In this document: positions 52,893-61,302 of the stretch, one piece after another
How the letters are laid out: the number at the start of each line of letters is the position of its first letter
Position numbering within the stretch: the first letter of the stretch is position 1
Origin: Klebsiella indica
Lineage (GTDB): Bacteria; Pseudomonadota; Gammaproteobacteria; Enterobacterales; Enterobacteriaceae
Direction: 5' to 3'
Length of the DNA: 64,000 bases
Assembly (NCBI RefSeq): GCF_005860775.1
Contig: NZ_VCHQ01000024.1
Location: 124,001-188,000, forward strand
Notes under the pieces: model-generated
Databases searched by the model: none
The model's input: only the letters and a program-made list of their open reading frames with translations
Told to the model about the DNA's origin: nothing
Program-made: the position numbers and the translations under genes

Positions 52893-54203
52893 TTATTTCA
52901 ATACAATTCGTTTGATATCGCCGATAATGAAGATATACGCAATAACGCCAATCAACGCGGTCACACCGATATAAATGAGCGCGTAGAAGAAATTACCGGT
53001 CATTGAGATGATAACGCCAATGATTAATGGGGTAATGATTGACGCCATATTTGCACAAAAATTAAAAATCCCCCCGGTAAGCCCGGCCATATTCTTCGGC
53101 GCTATATCTGAGATCAATGTCCAGCCTAGCCCGACCATGCCCTGGCCAAAAAAGGCAATTGACATGATGATAATAACGGCGGTGTTACTATCCACCCAGT
53201 TAGCGGTAATTATTGTGCCGGAAAGTAATAGTCCGGAAATAATCGGGAGTTTTCTGCTAATATTTACTGAACATGTCTTTTTTAATATTTTATCCGATAT
53301 CCAGCCGCCGAAAATAATGCCGATGGCCGCTGCCAGAAAGGGCCAGGAAGCAAAGAAACCAACGTGAAGCCACGGTAAATGACGCTCGTTCGCGAGATAG
53401 GTCGGGAACCAGGTCAAAAAGAAAACCAGCGTCGTGTTACCGGCATATTGCCCCAGGCTGGCGCCAATGATTTGTCGGCAGCACAGCAGGCGTTTCGCAT
53501 CAGGCCAGTTAAAGGGAATATTTTCATTGGGTTGTGCGGTATTTTCTGCGCCGATATATTCCAGTTCGGCTTGATTTGCGGTTTTTGACTCATGAGGTTC
53601 ATGATAAAACTTCCACCACACAAAGGTAAATACAATACCTAATCCACCGGTAATAAAAAATAATGTTCTCCAGCCATGATGTTCAAGAATTAAAAAGAGC
53701 AATGGAGAAAAAGCGGCCAGGCCAATATATTCTCCGACGGTGTAGGTCGCCGTTGCGCGCGCGCGTTCATGCTGTGGAAACCATTTACTGACAACCCGGC
53801 TGTTGACCGGGAAACAGGGCGCTTCGCTGATACCTAACCCTAAACGCAGCAGCAGTAGGGATTTCAACCCCACGCTAAAGCTTTGTAATAGGGTAAAGGT
53901 GGACCAGAAAAAAATTGACAGGGCATAGGTTAATTTATTGCCAAAACGATCTAAAAACATCCCGCCAGGAATTTGAGCCAGCGCATAAGTCCAGGCGAAA
54001 GCGGAAAAAACGATACCCATCATCGTCGGGTCGATATGTATTTCGCGGGTTAAACTGGGTGCAACAATACCCAAAATGGTACGATCGAGATAATTTATCA
54101 TCGTCCCAATAGAGAGTAACAGTAGAATGACAATTCGCGTTTTGCTTCGTTTCTGTGTGGCCGACGGCAGAATCGGCCGTTCCTCAGCATTTATCGTCCT
54201 CAT
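52893..54203 (-). CDS. MFS carrier, anion:cation symporter family (organic acid type)
   Basis: The 436-residue protein has about 12 membrane segments with family motifs: MINYLDRTILGIVAPSL near 35, AQIPGGMFLDRFGNK near 77 and GISEAPCFPVNSRVVSKWFP near 124. Relatives carry galactonate, glucarate, hexuronates or phthalate-like acids. It diverges from the LysR gene and belongs to the quinate/shikimate-type cluster, so quinate or shikimate is a plausible substrate (inference). Base composition is visibly A+T-richer than that of setA next door. Confidence 0.85.
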   Translation of the reverse strand: MRTINAEERPILPSATQKRSKTRIVILLLLSIGTMINYLDRTILGIVAPSLTREIHIDPTMMGIVFSAFAWTYALAQIPGGMFLDRFGNKLTYALSIFFWSTFTLLQSFSVGLKSLLLLRLGLGISEAPCFPVNSRVVSKWFPQHERARATATYTVGEYIGLAAFSPLLFLILEHHGWRTLFFITGGLGIVFTFVWWKFYHEPHESKTANQAELEYIGAENTAQPNENIPFNWPDAKRLLCCRQIIGASLGQYAGNTTLVFFLTWFPTYLANERHLPWLHVGFFASWPFLAAAIGIIFGGWISDKILKKTCSVNISRKLPIISGLLLSGTIITANWVDSNTAVIIIMSIAFFGQGMVGLGWTLISDIAPKNMAGLTGGIFNFCANMASIITPLIIGVIISMTGNFFYALIYIGVTALIGVIAYIFIIGDIKRIVLK

Positions 54204-54425
54204 ATAGAATTCCTTTAAAGTTTAAAATATTTTTGCATGACTACAGGCATGCAAAAATACTCTGTTGCAGGACCGATACATCGATCATCGGCAATACCGT
54301 ATGCGTCGCTGGCATTAAATAACAAAATAATATTTGATATAGCCCTGGTATTTCTCTTTTATGGCTTATCAGCGATGGCTTGTATGGTATATTAGATCTA
54401 TTTTTATATTATACGAGAAAAAATA
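54204..54425. promoter_or_regulatory. Divergent MFS/LysR control region with inverted repeats
   Basis: A perfect 12-base inverted repeat, TATTTTTGCATG and CATGCAAAAATA (54228-54259, 8-base spacer), stands 25 bases before the MFS start. A second, CCGAT-N9-ATCGG, lies at 54273-54291. Either may be the LysR-protein operator; the first could also form a hairpin in the MFS leader. Confidence 0.6.
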
Positions 54426-55322
54426 ATGAACCTGAAGCAACTTTATTATTTTAAGAGACTGGCGGAAACGGAGCATTACACGGAAGCAGCCTCCAGTCTT
54501 TTTATCACCCAACCCTCCCTGAGCCATGCTATTTCTGAACTGGAGAAAGAGCTGGGCGTCGCGCTGTTCGCCAGAAAAGGGCGCAATGTTAAGATCACGC
54601 AGAATGGCAAACGCTTTCTGCCCTATGTCGAGGATGCGCTGGCCTCTTTAGAAAATGGCCGTATGACGTTGCAAAAAAATAACTCAGAGAACAAAGAAAA
54701 CATTCGCATCGCGTTTATTTACACCATGGGAGAGCATGTTGTTCCACGGTTAATCCATAAGTACTCACTTTCACCCTCTCGTCACAATGTGACATTTTCT
54801 TTTACTCAGGGTACCTCGCTAAGTTTATTGCAGGATCTTAAGGCCGGGAAAAGCGACCTGGTTATTTGTTCCTATATTGCTGATGAACCGGATATTGATT
54901 TTATTCCCATTATTCAGCAAGAGCTGGTGGTCGTGACGGCGAAAGATCATCCTCTGGCCAGATTGTATGAAAATGAAGTCGATCTGGCGGAAACGATTCA
55001 TTATCCCTATATCTATTTTTCAGAAAACAGCGGACTACGACCTTTTATTGATAATGTCTTTATGCAACAAAAACTGGTGCCGGATATTGCCTGCTATGTG
55101 GAAGAGGATACGGCGATGGCGGGACTGGTCAGTATTGATTATGGTATTGCGATCATGCCGCGAATTTCCGCACTCTCATATTATAACGTGCATATCCTGA
55201 CGATAAAAAATGCGATTCCTCCTCGTTATATTTATCTGGCAACGATGAAAGAAAGGGTGTTTTCCCCGGCAATTCAGTCATTTAAAGAAGTCATTATCAA
55301 TGACAGCCAAAAAATCAGTTGA
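54426..55322 (+). CDS. LysR-type transcriptional regulator
   Basis: The 298-residue regulator has the LysR winged helix (residues 1-60, MNLKQLYYFKRLAETEHYTEAAS, split by family as YFKRLAE... and TQPSLSHAISELEKELG) and a LysR substrate domain (about 90-290, IRIAFIYTMGEHVVPRLI). It lies between the MFS gene (divergent) and the aroD operon (convergent). By position it should control the surrounding quinate/shikimate-type genes; the effector is unknown. The resemblance to CynR/YtlI-type members is only general. Confidence 0.87.
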   Translation: MNLKQLYYFKRLAETEHYTEAASSLFITQPSLSHAISELEKELGVALFARKGRNVKITQNGKRFLPYVEDALASLENGRMTLQKNNSENKENIRIAFIYTMGEHVVPRLIHKYSLSPSRHNVTFSFTQGTSLSLLQDLKAGKSDLVICSYIADEPDIDFIPIIQQELVVVTAKDHPLARLYENEVDLAETIHYPYIYFSENSGLRPFIDNVFMQQKLVPDIACYVEEDTAMAGLVSIDYGIAIMPRISALSYYNVHILTIKNAIPPRYIYLATMKERVFSPAIQSFKEVIINDSQKIS

Positions 55323-55327
55323 ACAGA

Positions 55328-55350
55328 TGCCCGGAGAGATTCTCCGGGCA
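55328..55350. terminator. Hairpin between convergent LysR gene and aroD
   Basis: TGCCCGGAGA-GAT-TCTCCGGGCA is a perfect 10-base stem between the two stop codons. On the minus strand a T-rich stretch follows about 13 bases later, so it may end the aroD operon. Confidence 0.75.
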
Positions 55351-55359
55351 ACCTCATTC

Positions 55360-56127
55360 TCAGGAGAGAATGTCCATAAGCTCACGCAGTTGGCTAATGG
55401 CGATTTGTCCCGGTGCCGAGGCGTGGCCCACGGTACCGAAAGTCATTGCCGAACCGAACAGGCGACCTGTTACCCGGCTAACGCCGCCGGATTTTCCCAT
55501 CGACATGGTGATTAATGGGCGAGTGGCATATTTTTCTTTCATGGTCAGGGTCGCAGAGAGCAGCGTTAGTACATCCTGCGGTGACTGCGGCATAACCGCG
55601 ATCTTCGGCAGGTCGGCACCCAGGTCCTGCATACGGCGCAAACGGTAGATGATATCTTCCTGAGCCGGTGTTTTATGAAAATCATGATTACTCATGATGA
55701 CTTTTACACCAGCAGAGTGCGCATCGTTTACCAGCGAGCGAATTTGCGCTTCGTCGTTGAACAACTCAATATCAATGACGTCGGCCAGACCACTGTTGAC
55801 CGCCTGGCGATTCAGCTCGAAATAGGCTTCATCGCTGATTTCCGTTTCTCCTCCCTCTTTTTTACTGCGGAAGGTGAACAGCAGCGGCATATTTTTTAGC
55901 CGCTGGCGAATTTCACTCAGTGCCAGCAGTACCTGCTCCGTCTCTCTAACCTGCGTGAAGTGATCGACGCGCCATTCGATAATGTCGGCTCCGGCCGTTG
56001 CCAGCGCGCAGGCATTGTCTTGCAGCTCCTCAAGCGTTTTGCCGATCAGCGGCACGCAAATTAAGGTTTCCCCTTCCCGGAAGGTAATGTTTTTTACTGT
56101 TACTGCGTTCGTCATGTGGGTATCCAT
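55360..56127 (-). CDS. aroD: Type I 3-dehydroquinate dehydratase
   Basis: The 255-residue TIM-barrel enzyme dehydrates 3-dehydroquinate to 3-dehydroshikimate through a Schiff base. Catalytic His is in MSNHDFHKTP near 150 and Lys in LPKIAVMPQS near 177; EWRVDH and FTFRSKKEGGE are also intact. It is last in a four-gene leftward operon with ydiN, ydiB and the flavoprotein, which suggests a catabolic or respiratory role rather than aromatic amino acid synthesis. Whether this is the only aroD of the genome is unknown. Start is ATG 56127 or 56115; neither has a clear SD. Confidence 0.92.
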   Translation of the reverse strand: MDTHMTNAVTVKNITFREGETLICVPLIGKTLEELQDNACALATAGADIIEWRVDHFTQVRETEQVLLALSEIRQRLKNMPLLFTFRSKKEGGETEISDEAYFELNRQAVNSGLADVIDIELFNDEAQIRSLVNDAHSAGVKVIMSNHDFHKTPAQEDIIYRLRRMQDLGADLPKIAVMPQSPQDVLTLLSATLTMKEKYATRPLITMSMGKSGGVSRVTGRLFGSAMTFGTVGHASAPGQIAISQLRELMDILS

Positions 56128-56145
56128 TCTTTTTGTCAGCGACTA

Positions 56146-57357
56146 TCAGAGGGTTGCCGCGACATGCGCGGTTTTTGCCGCGGCGCGAGTCTGAAACTGA
56201 CGATAACCGATGTACAGCGCAATCACAAAACCAATGATGGCGATAAAGAAATCAAACCACATAATGCTGGCGATGCCGATCTTCGAGAGTTTTGCCGTGA
56301 TCAACGGGATCGTAAAGCTGGCCACACTCCCTGCAGTGTAGAAAATCCCGGTAGCTTTGCCTTTCCCGTCCGGGAAACTCATAGCCATAATGGTCGCCCC
56401 TATTTGCATCACCCCGCCGGCGGCGGAGAAGCCAAAAACAAAAGCGAAACCGGTAACTATCATTGGCGTGGGGAACAGGCAGACGATCAGCAGCGAAATC
56501 ATCGACAGACAGGTATATATCATCATCGCAACTGCCGAACTGACGACGCCTCTGACAAGCGCGGCGGTGACGAATACGCACGTCAGCGAGCCCATGGTAT
56601 AGATACTCAGCAGTTTGATGGCTGATGCGTAAGGGATCCCGGCAACAAACTGACCATACTGTGCGAGCCACTGGCTGACCAGATAGAACGTGGCCATGCT
56701 GATGTAGCCGTACAGAGTAAATACGATCATATCAAGCTTGTTGGCGTTGCTCTCCGGCGCTGGGGTCACCTGTACTTTTGCGACGCTCTCCTTTTTCGTC
56801 TGCTGGTCCGGGAACGGCATTTTCAGCAGATAGAGACCGCTGATAACGAACAGCGCGGCGGCAATGATAAACGACCAGCCAAACCACAGATTTGCCCATA
56901 TCAGAAAACTAATGATAAATGGCAACAAGAACTGCCCGGCAGAGATAAAGGCTTTGATCAGCACATTCGCGCGGCTGGCAGAGTCAGGAAAAGATTCCAT
57001 CAGCGCCGGGTAGGTTCCGGAGTCGAGGAAGCTGTTCGCCAGGCCCGCCATAATACCGCAGAAGTAGGCCAGATAGATGTTCTTCGTCATCAATATACCG
57101 ATAAAGAAGACCAGATAGCTGGCTATCCCGAGATAAACAAAGGGTTTGCGGCCAAAGCGGTCGGACAGGAACCCTGTCACGATCGTGGCGAGCTTACCGA
57201 TACCAAGCGACGAGATAACAATGGAGACGCCGGCAGCATCAGTTCCCCACTGTGTCTGTAAATTCGCCATATTGAGGGTAATTAACAAAACCCCCATGCC
57301 GTGGATCATGTAGTTGAGGTATAGCCCGGCTGCCGTTGGAACATATTTATTTTTCAT
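56146..57357 (-). CDS. ydiN: YdiN/YdiM-like MFS carrier
   Basis: The 403-residue protein has about 12 hydrophobic segments and the MFS loop GFLSDRFGRKPFVYLG near residue 61. It resembles E. coli YdiN/YdiM, uncharacterised carriers encoded beside ydiB and aroD. Its placement between ydiB and aroD repeats the E. coli ydiN-ydiB-aroD neighbourhood in a different order and locus. Quinate or shikimate is the probable cargo by context only. Confidence 0.86.
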   Translation of the reverse strand: MKNKYVPTAAGLYLNYMIHGMGVLLITLNMANLQTQWGTDAAGVSIVISSLGIGKLATIVTGFLSDRFGRKPFVYLGIASYLVFFIGILMTKNIYLAYFCGIMAGLANSFLDSGTYPALMESFPDSASRANVLIKAFISAGQFLLPFIISFLIWANLWFGWSFIIAAALFVISGLYLLKMPFPDQQTKKESVAKVQVTPAPESNANKLDMIVFTLYGYISMATFYLVSQWLAQYGQFVAGIPYASAIKLLSIYTMGSLTCVFVTAALVRGVVSSAVAMMIYTCLSMISLLIVCLFPTPMIVTGFAFVFGFSAAGGVMQIGATIMAMSFPDGKGKATGIFYTAGSVASFTIPLITAKLSKIGIASIMWFDFFIAIIGFVIALYIGYRQFQTRAAAKTAHVAATL

Positions 57358-57369
57358 CGCGCCCCATCC

Positions 57370-58233
57370 TTAAAAAAGGATACTTTTGACGTGTTCAACC
57401 GGCATCTCTTTTCCGGTCCAGATTTCGAAAGCTTTCGCCCCCTGCCAGAGCATCATTCCAAGGCCGTTTAAAGTACGGCAGCCTTTTTTCTCAGCGACTT
57501 CGAGCAGATAGGTTTTGCGCGGGTTGTAGACGACATCGGAAACAATCAGGTCCGGTCGCAGGAAGCTGTCGTCAGGCAGTAACATCTGGCCTTCAAACGG
57601 TTTCATGCCCACGCCGGTGGCGTTGGTCAGAATGACGCTACTGTCGATCTCGGCGCGCAGTTTATTGTGGTCGGCAATATCGTACAGGTGGATCTCGCAG
57701 TCGGTGTTGCGGCGGATCTTGGCGACAGTTTCTTCCGCGTTGGGGAAGAATTTGTCTTTCTGGTTAAAAATAGCGATCTCTTTTACGCCATCCAGCGCCG
57801 CCTGTACGCAGATCGCGGTAGCCGCGCCACCAGCGCCTAACACGGTCATTTTTTTGCCAATAATGTCGATGCCCGCTTCAGACAGGGCGCGCATATAGCC
57901 GGTGCCATCGGTGATGTGGCCAGTCAGCACGCCATCGTCGTTCACTACGGTATTTACCGCGCCGACCAGTTCCGCCGCCGGAGAGAGTTTATCCAGATAC
58001 TGGCAAATATCAGTTTTGTTCGGCATTGAGACGTTCCAGCCCCGCAGCTTTAACCCTCGAAAGCCCTGTACGACATCTTTTAATTCCTTATTACCCACCT
58101 CGAATGCCAGGTAAACATAGTCCAGCCCCAGATAAGCAAAGGCTTCGTTATGCATGGTTGGCGACATGCTGTGGCGAATCGGGGTGGCAATCAGACCAAT
58201 CAGCTCAGTATGCCCGGTAATACGTTCTGCCAT
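57370..58233 (-). CDS. ydiB: Quinate/shikimate dehydrogenase, YdiB-like
   Basis: The 287-residue enzyme of the shikimate dehydrogenase family resembles YdiB, which oxidises both quinate and shikimate with NAD+ or NADP+. The substrate motif PIRHSMSPTMHN (18-29), catalytic Lys73 (SMPNK) and Asp109, Asn94 (VGAVNT) and the cofactor loop GAGGAATA near 131 are visible. The usual G-x-N-T-D motif reads GHITD: Ile107 replaces Asn. It starts 10 bases after the flavoprotein gene. Confidence 0.9.
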   Translation of the reverse strand: MAERITGHTELIGLIATPIRHSMSPTMHNEAFAYLGLDYVYLAFEVGNKELKDVVQGFRGLKLRGWNVSMPNKTDICQYLDKLSPAAELVGAVNTVVNDDGVLTGHITDGTGYMRALSEAGIDIIGKKMTVLGAGGAATAICVQAALDGVKEIAIFNQKDKFFPNAEETVAKIRRNTDCEIHLYDIADHNKLRAEIDSSVILTNATGVGMKPFEGQMLLPDDSFLRPDLIVSDVVYNPRKTYLLEVAEKKGCRTLNGLGMMLWQGAKAFEIWTGKEMPVEHVKSILF

Positions 58234-58243
58234 GATAAAACCC

Positions 58244-60280
58244 TCAATATGTTAGAAATGGAATTTTTGTTGATTCGAGATTGCCCCCCAGAGCACCCAT
58301 GTCTTCAAGGATGTCCAGTACGTTGCGTCCTTCGCGTACGCCATCAATGATTCGCCGGGCCATCAGGCTGTCGCCGATGTTCATCACTTTTACGTTATTG
58401 TCTCTGGCCCATTGTTCAATCTCATTGAGGCCACGGGTATTGGCGCGCATTCCCAGACAGACGAAGCCGTAATCAAACGGAATATCAAAGGTGCCATCTG
58501 CGTTTTTAACGGTGAAATGGGTTGGGGTAACGGCCACTAACTGTGTACCCATGTGCTGTTCCACGCGATGCTCATTAAGCATGGTCAACATGGCGTTTTT
58601 GGTAATAATGTCCAGGTCGCGGCCAGGGGCATCCTGCATTTCGATAAGTACGGCGTTGACGCCGCGAGTGGAAAAATATTCAATCACATCCAGACCGACG
58701 GCTCCCGCGCCGACGACGGCGATACGTTTACCCGCGGCATCGGCAAATCGATCCAGATTATGCAGCATATGGGTAATCGAAAAGACGCTGCCGCCGACGA
58801 CATCGATGTTCTCGCGCAGTCCCTCAATCGGCGGCAGCAAGGGAACAGAACCGGTGGCATTGACGATTAGATCCGGGCGCAGCGCGGCAACCGATTCGAC
58901 ACTGGCGCGCTTACCGACCTGCAACATCAGGTTATCAAGCGAGGCGATACGGTTTTTCATAAACTGCGGGAAATCGGCGATACGTTTTTTCTCCGGCAGC
59001 AGCGAAATCTCGCTGGCCAGCCCGCCGATATTGTGTTTCTCCTCAAGCAACCAGGTATGGCAGCCGACTTCAGCCGCGGTGCAGGCCGCTTCCATGCCCG
59101 CCGTCCCGGCACCGATAACGACGACGTTGACATCACGGTTTACGCGCCGCTGTTTGTAGGCGTCACCGTGGATAATATCCGGGTTAATAGAGCAACGCAG
59201 AGGGCGGGAACGGGCAATACGGTGATCCGCACAGCCGATGTTGCAGGAGATGCATTTGCGCATCAGGCGTTCATTACCGCTCTGCACTTTCTGTACCCAT
59301 TCTGGTTCGGCGATAAGCCCGCGGCCAATGGCAATCAGGTCGGCATCGCCGCTGGCGATAATGTCTTCGGCGACCTTCGGCGACCGAATGTTGCCGGCAA
59401 TCACCGTCGGCTTATGGAATTTTTCGCGAACCGCCCGCGAGAGGTAGCGTTTCCAGCCATCTTCCAGTGACATCTGGTCAATCTGGAAATTCAGGTTATC
59501 GTTTTGTGCGGCGGAGACGTTGATAATATCGACTTTGTCCTGGCACAGTTCGAGGATACGCAGAGAGTCTTCGAGCGTATTGCCGCCTTTCTGGAAATCA
59601 TCAGCGCTAATACGCAGACTGATCGGGAAACGCGGGCCGACGCAGGCGCGTATTTTATCCACAATTAAGGTTAATATTCTGGTGCGATTCTCTATACTGC
59701 CGCCAAATTCATCCGTGCGTTTATTAAATAGCGGCGATAAAAACTGGCTAATTAAATAGGAGTGGCCCGCGTGAATTTCCACGCAGTCAAATCCGGCCCG
59801 GCGTACGCGTTCCGCCGCATCGCCAAATTTATTCACCACATGATAAATTTCCTCATGTGTCATCGGCCGGGGAATATTTCCGTTCTTTTTTGACGGTGTG
59901 CTGGAGGATGAAAGCGGCATTTCCCCATTCAGGCGATATGCATAGGCTGAAGCGCCCGCATGATTTAATTGAATACTGACGCAGGCGCCGTGTTTATGCA
60001 AAGTCTCGGTTAATTTGAACAGTCGCGGGATATATTGATCGTTATCGATGCGCAACTGCGTGGTACCGTTAGACGCAAAAGGAAAATCGATACAAATATT
60101 TTCAATAGTGATAAGCCCGGTGCCGCCCCGCGCGCGTAACTCATAGTATTCAATCTGCTCCTGGGTGACTTCACCGTTCAGACTCGCCATGTTGGACCCC
60201 ATCGGCGGCATGATGATACGGTTTTTGATGGTCATCCCGTTGATGGTCAACGGGGAAAAAAGATGGGGGTAGTGGCTCAT
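58244..60280 (-). CDS. Fe-S flavoprotein of the 2,4-dienoyl-CoA/2-enoate reductase family
   Basis: The 678-residue protein has an N-terminal old-yellow-enzyme TIM barrel (1-350; RIIMPPMGSN, HAGHSYLISQFLSPLFNKRTDEFGG), a 4Fe-4S motif CISCNIGC-x12-C near 350, and FAD/NAD(P)H domains with VVIGAGTAGMEAA near 393 and VVGAGAVGLDVI near 535. Such enzymes (FadH, clostridial 2-enoate reductases, BaiCD/BaiH) reduce activated C=C bonds. ATG 60280 follows GGAGAGAGAG. Position ahead of ydiB and aroD suggests an unsaturated cyclohexene acid such as dehydroshikimate or shikimate as substrate (inference). Confidence 0.9.
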   Translation of the reverse strand: MSHYPHLFSPLTINGMTIKNRIIMPPMGSNMASLNGEVTQEQIEYYELRARGGTGLITIENICIDFPFASNGTTQLRIDNDQYIPRLFKLTETLHKHGACVSIQLNHAGASAYAYRLNGEMPLSSSSTPSKKNGNIPRPMTHEEIYHVVNKFGDAAERVRRAGFDCVEIHAGHSYLISQFLSPLFNKRTDEFGGSIENRTRILTLIVDKIRACVGPRFPISLRISADDFQKGGNTLEDSLRILELCQDKVDIINVSAAQNDNLNFQIDQMSLEDGWKRYLSRAVREKFHKPTVIAGNIRSPKVAEDIIASGDADLIAIGRGLIAEPEWVQKVQSGNERLMRKCISCNIGCADHRIARSRPLRCSINPDIIHGDAYKQRRVNRDVNVVVIGAGTAGMEAACTAAEVGCHTWLLEEKHNIGGLASEISLLPEKKRIADFPQFMKNRIASLDNLMLQVGKRASVESVAALRPDLIVNATGSVPLLPPIEGLRENIDVVGGSVFSITHMLHNLDRFADAAGKRIAVVGAGAVGLDVIEYFSTRGVNAVLIEMQDAPGRDLDIITKNAMLTMLNEHRVEQHMGTQLVAVTPTHFTVKNADGTFDIPFDYGFVCLGMRANTRGLNEIEQWARDNNVKVMNIGDSLMARRIIDGVREGRNVLDILEDMGALGGNLESTKIPFLTY

Positions 60281-60634
60281 ATACTCTCTCTCCACGGGAT
60301 GCCAGGCAGACGCTATACGGTGTCCTGGCCGATCCAAAGTTAATCTCTCTCTGTGGGGGAAGATAACGAGGCACGAAATGGAAAAATAATGCTTTTTTTT
60401 ACGTTGAGCTATAGGGGAATTCTATAGGATTAACATTTCATTCACGCGTTGATGTTTTTATCTTAAATATTTCAATCGATTGTTTACTTGTCCATGTGAA
60501 TTGACACAAAACAGGTCGCGGAATGATTGAATAGATGCCCAATTGATAATGACTTATTTTTAAAGATTCAAATATTCCTGTCTGGCATAATGGCCAATAT
60601 GAGTATATGTGCGTCAGGTCTCATTTTCGCGGGA
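60281..60634. promoter_or_regulatory. Presumed promoter region of the flavoprotein-ydiB-ydiN-aroD operon
   Basis: No gene is seen in this A+T-rich stretch. TATAG-N7-CTATA (60410-60426) is a perfect short palindrome about 130 bases before the start and is a candidate regulator site. Runs of A and T suggest a promoter, but I cannot place -35 and -10 boxes with confidence. Confidence 0.5.
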
Positions 60635-60666
60635 AGAAAAAAAGCCCGAACTCACGTCCGGGCTGA
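60635..60666 (-). terminator. leuABCD terminator
   Basis: On the minus strand, AGCCCGGACGTGAGTTCGGGCT forms a stem-loop followed by seven T residues, about 20 bases after the leuD stop. Confidence 0.9.
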
Positions 60667-60686
60667 GATATACACTTCTGGCCGCT

Positions 60687-61292
60687 TTACCCCATAAAGG
60701 CCGGCTGCTTGTTCTCATAGGCTGAGATTGCCTCTTCATGCTGCAGAGTCAGGCCAATACTGTCCAGACCGTTAAGCATGCAGTGACGGCGGAAGGCGTC
60801 AATTTTAAAGGGATAGGATTTATCTCCCGCTTTGACGACTTCAGCTTCAAGGTCGACTTCAAATTTAATGCCGGGCTGTGACAGGACCAGCTTAAACAGC
60901 TCATCGACCTGTTCTTCGCTCAGGGTTACCGGCAGCAACTGGTTGTTAAAGCTGTTGCCGTAGAAGATATCAGCGAAGCTGGGGGCAATAACCACTTTAA
61001 AGCCGTAGTCGGTCAGCGCCCAGGGCGCATGTTCCCGCGAGGATCCGCAGCCAAAGTTTTCCCGCGCCAGCAGAATGGATGCCCCTTTATATTCAGGGAA
61101 ATTCAGCACGAAGTCCGGGTTGGGCTGTTCGCCTTTGTCATCCAGGAAGCGCCAGTCGTTAAACAGGTGCGCGCCAAAGCCGGTACGTGTGACTTTCTGC
61201 AAGAATTGCTTGGGAATGATTGCATCGGTATCCACGTTCGCAGCATCCAGCGGAACCACCAGGCCGGTATGTTGGATAAATTTCTCTGCCAT
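60687..61292 (-). CDS. leuD: 3-isopropylmalate dehydratase small subunit LeuD
   Basis: The 201-residue subunit completes the isopropylmalate isomerase with LeuC. It has the swivelling aconitase domain with [13 protein letters not shown] near 20 and [13 protein letters not shown] near 76, the motif contributing to the active site. It follows leuC by 10 bases. In E. coli setA lies directly beyond; here the 7.4 kb quinate-type cluster intervenes. Confidence 0.97.
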   Translation of the reverse strand: MAEKFIQHTGLVVPLDAANVDTDAIIPKQFLQKVTRTGFGAHLFNDWRFLDDKGEQPNPDFVLNFPEYKGASILLARENFGCGSSREHAPWALTDYGFKVVIAPSFADIFYGNSFNNQLLPVTLSEEQVDELFKLVLSQPGIKFEVDLEAEVVKAGDKSYPFKIDAFRRHCMLNGLDSIGLTLQHEEAISAYENKQPAFMG

Positions 61293-61302
61293 AATGGTTT
61301 CC

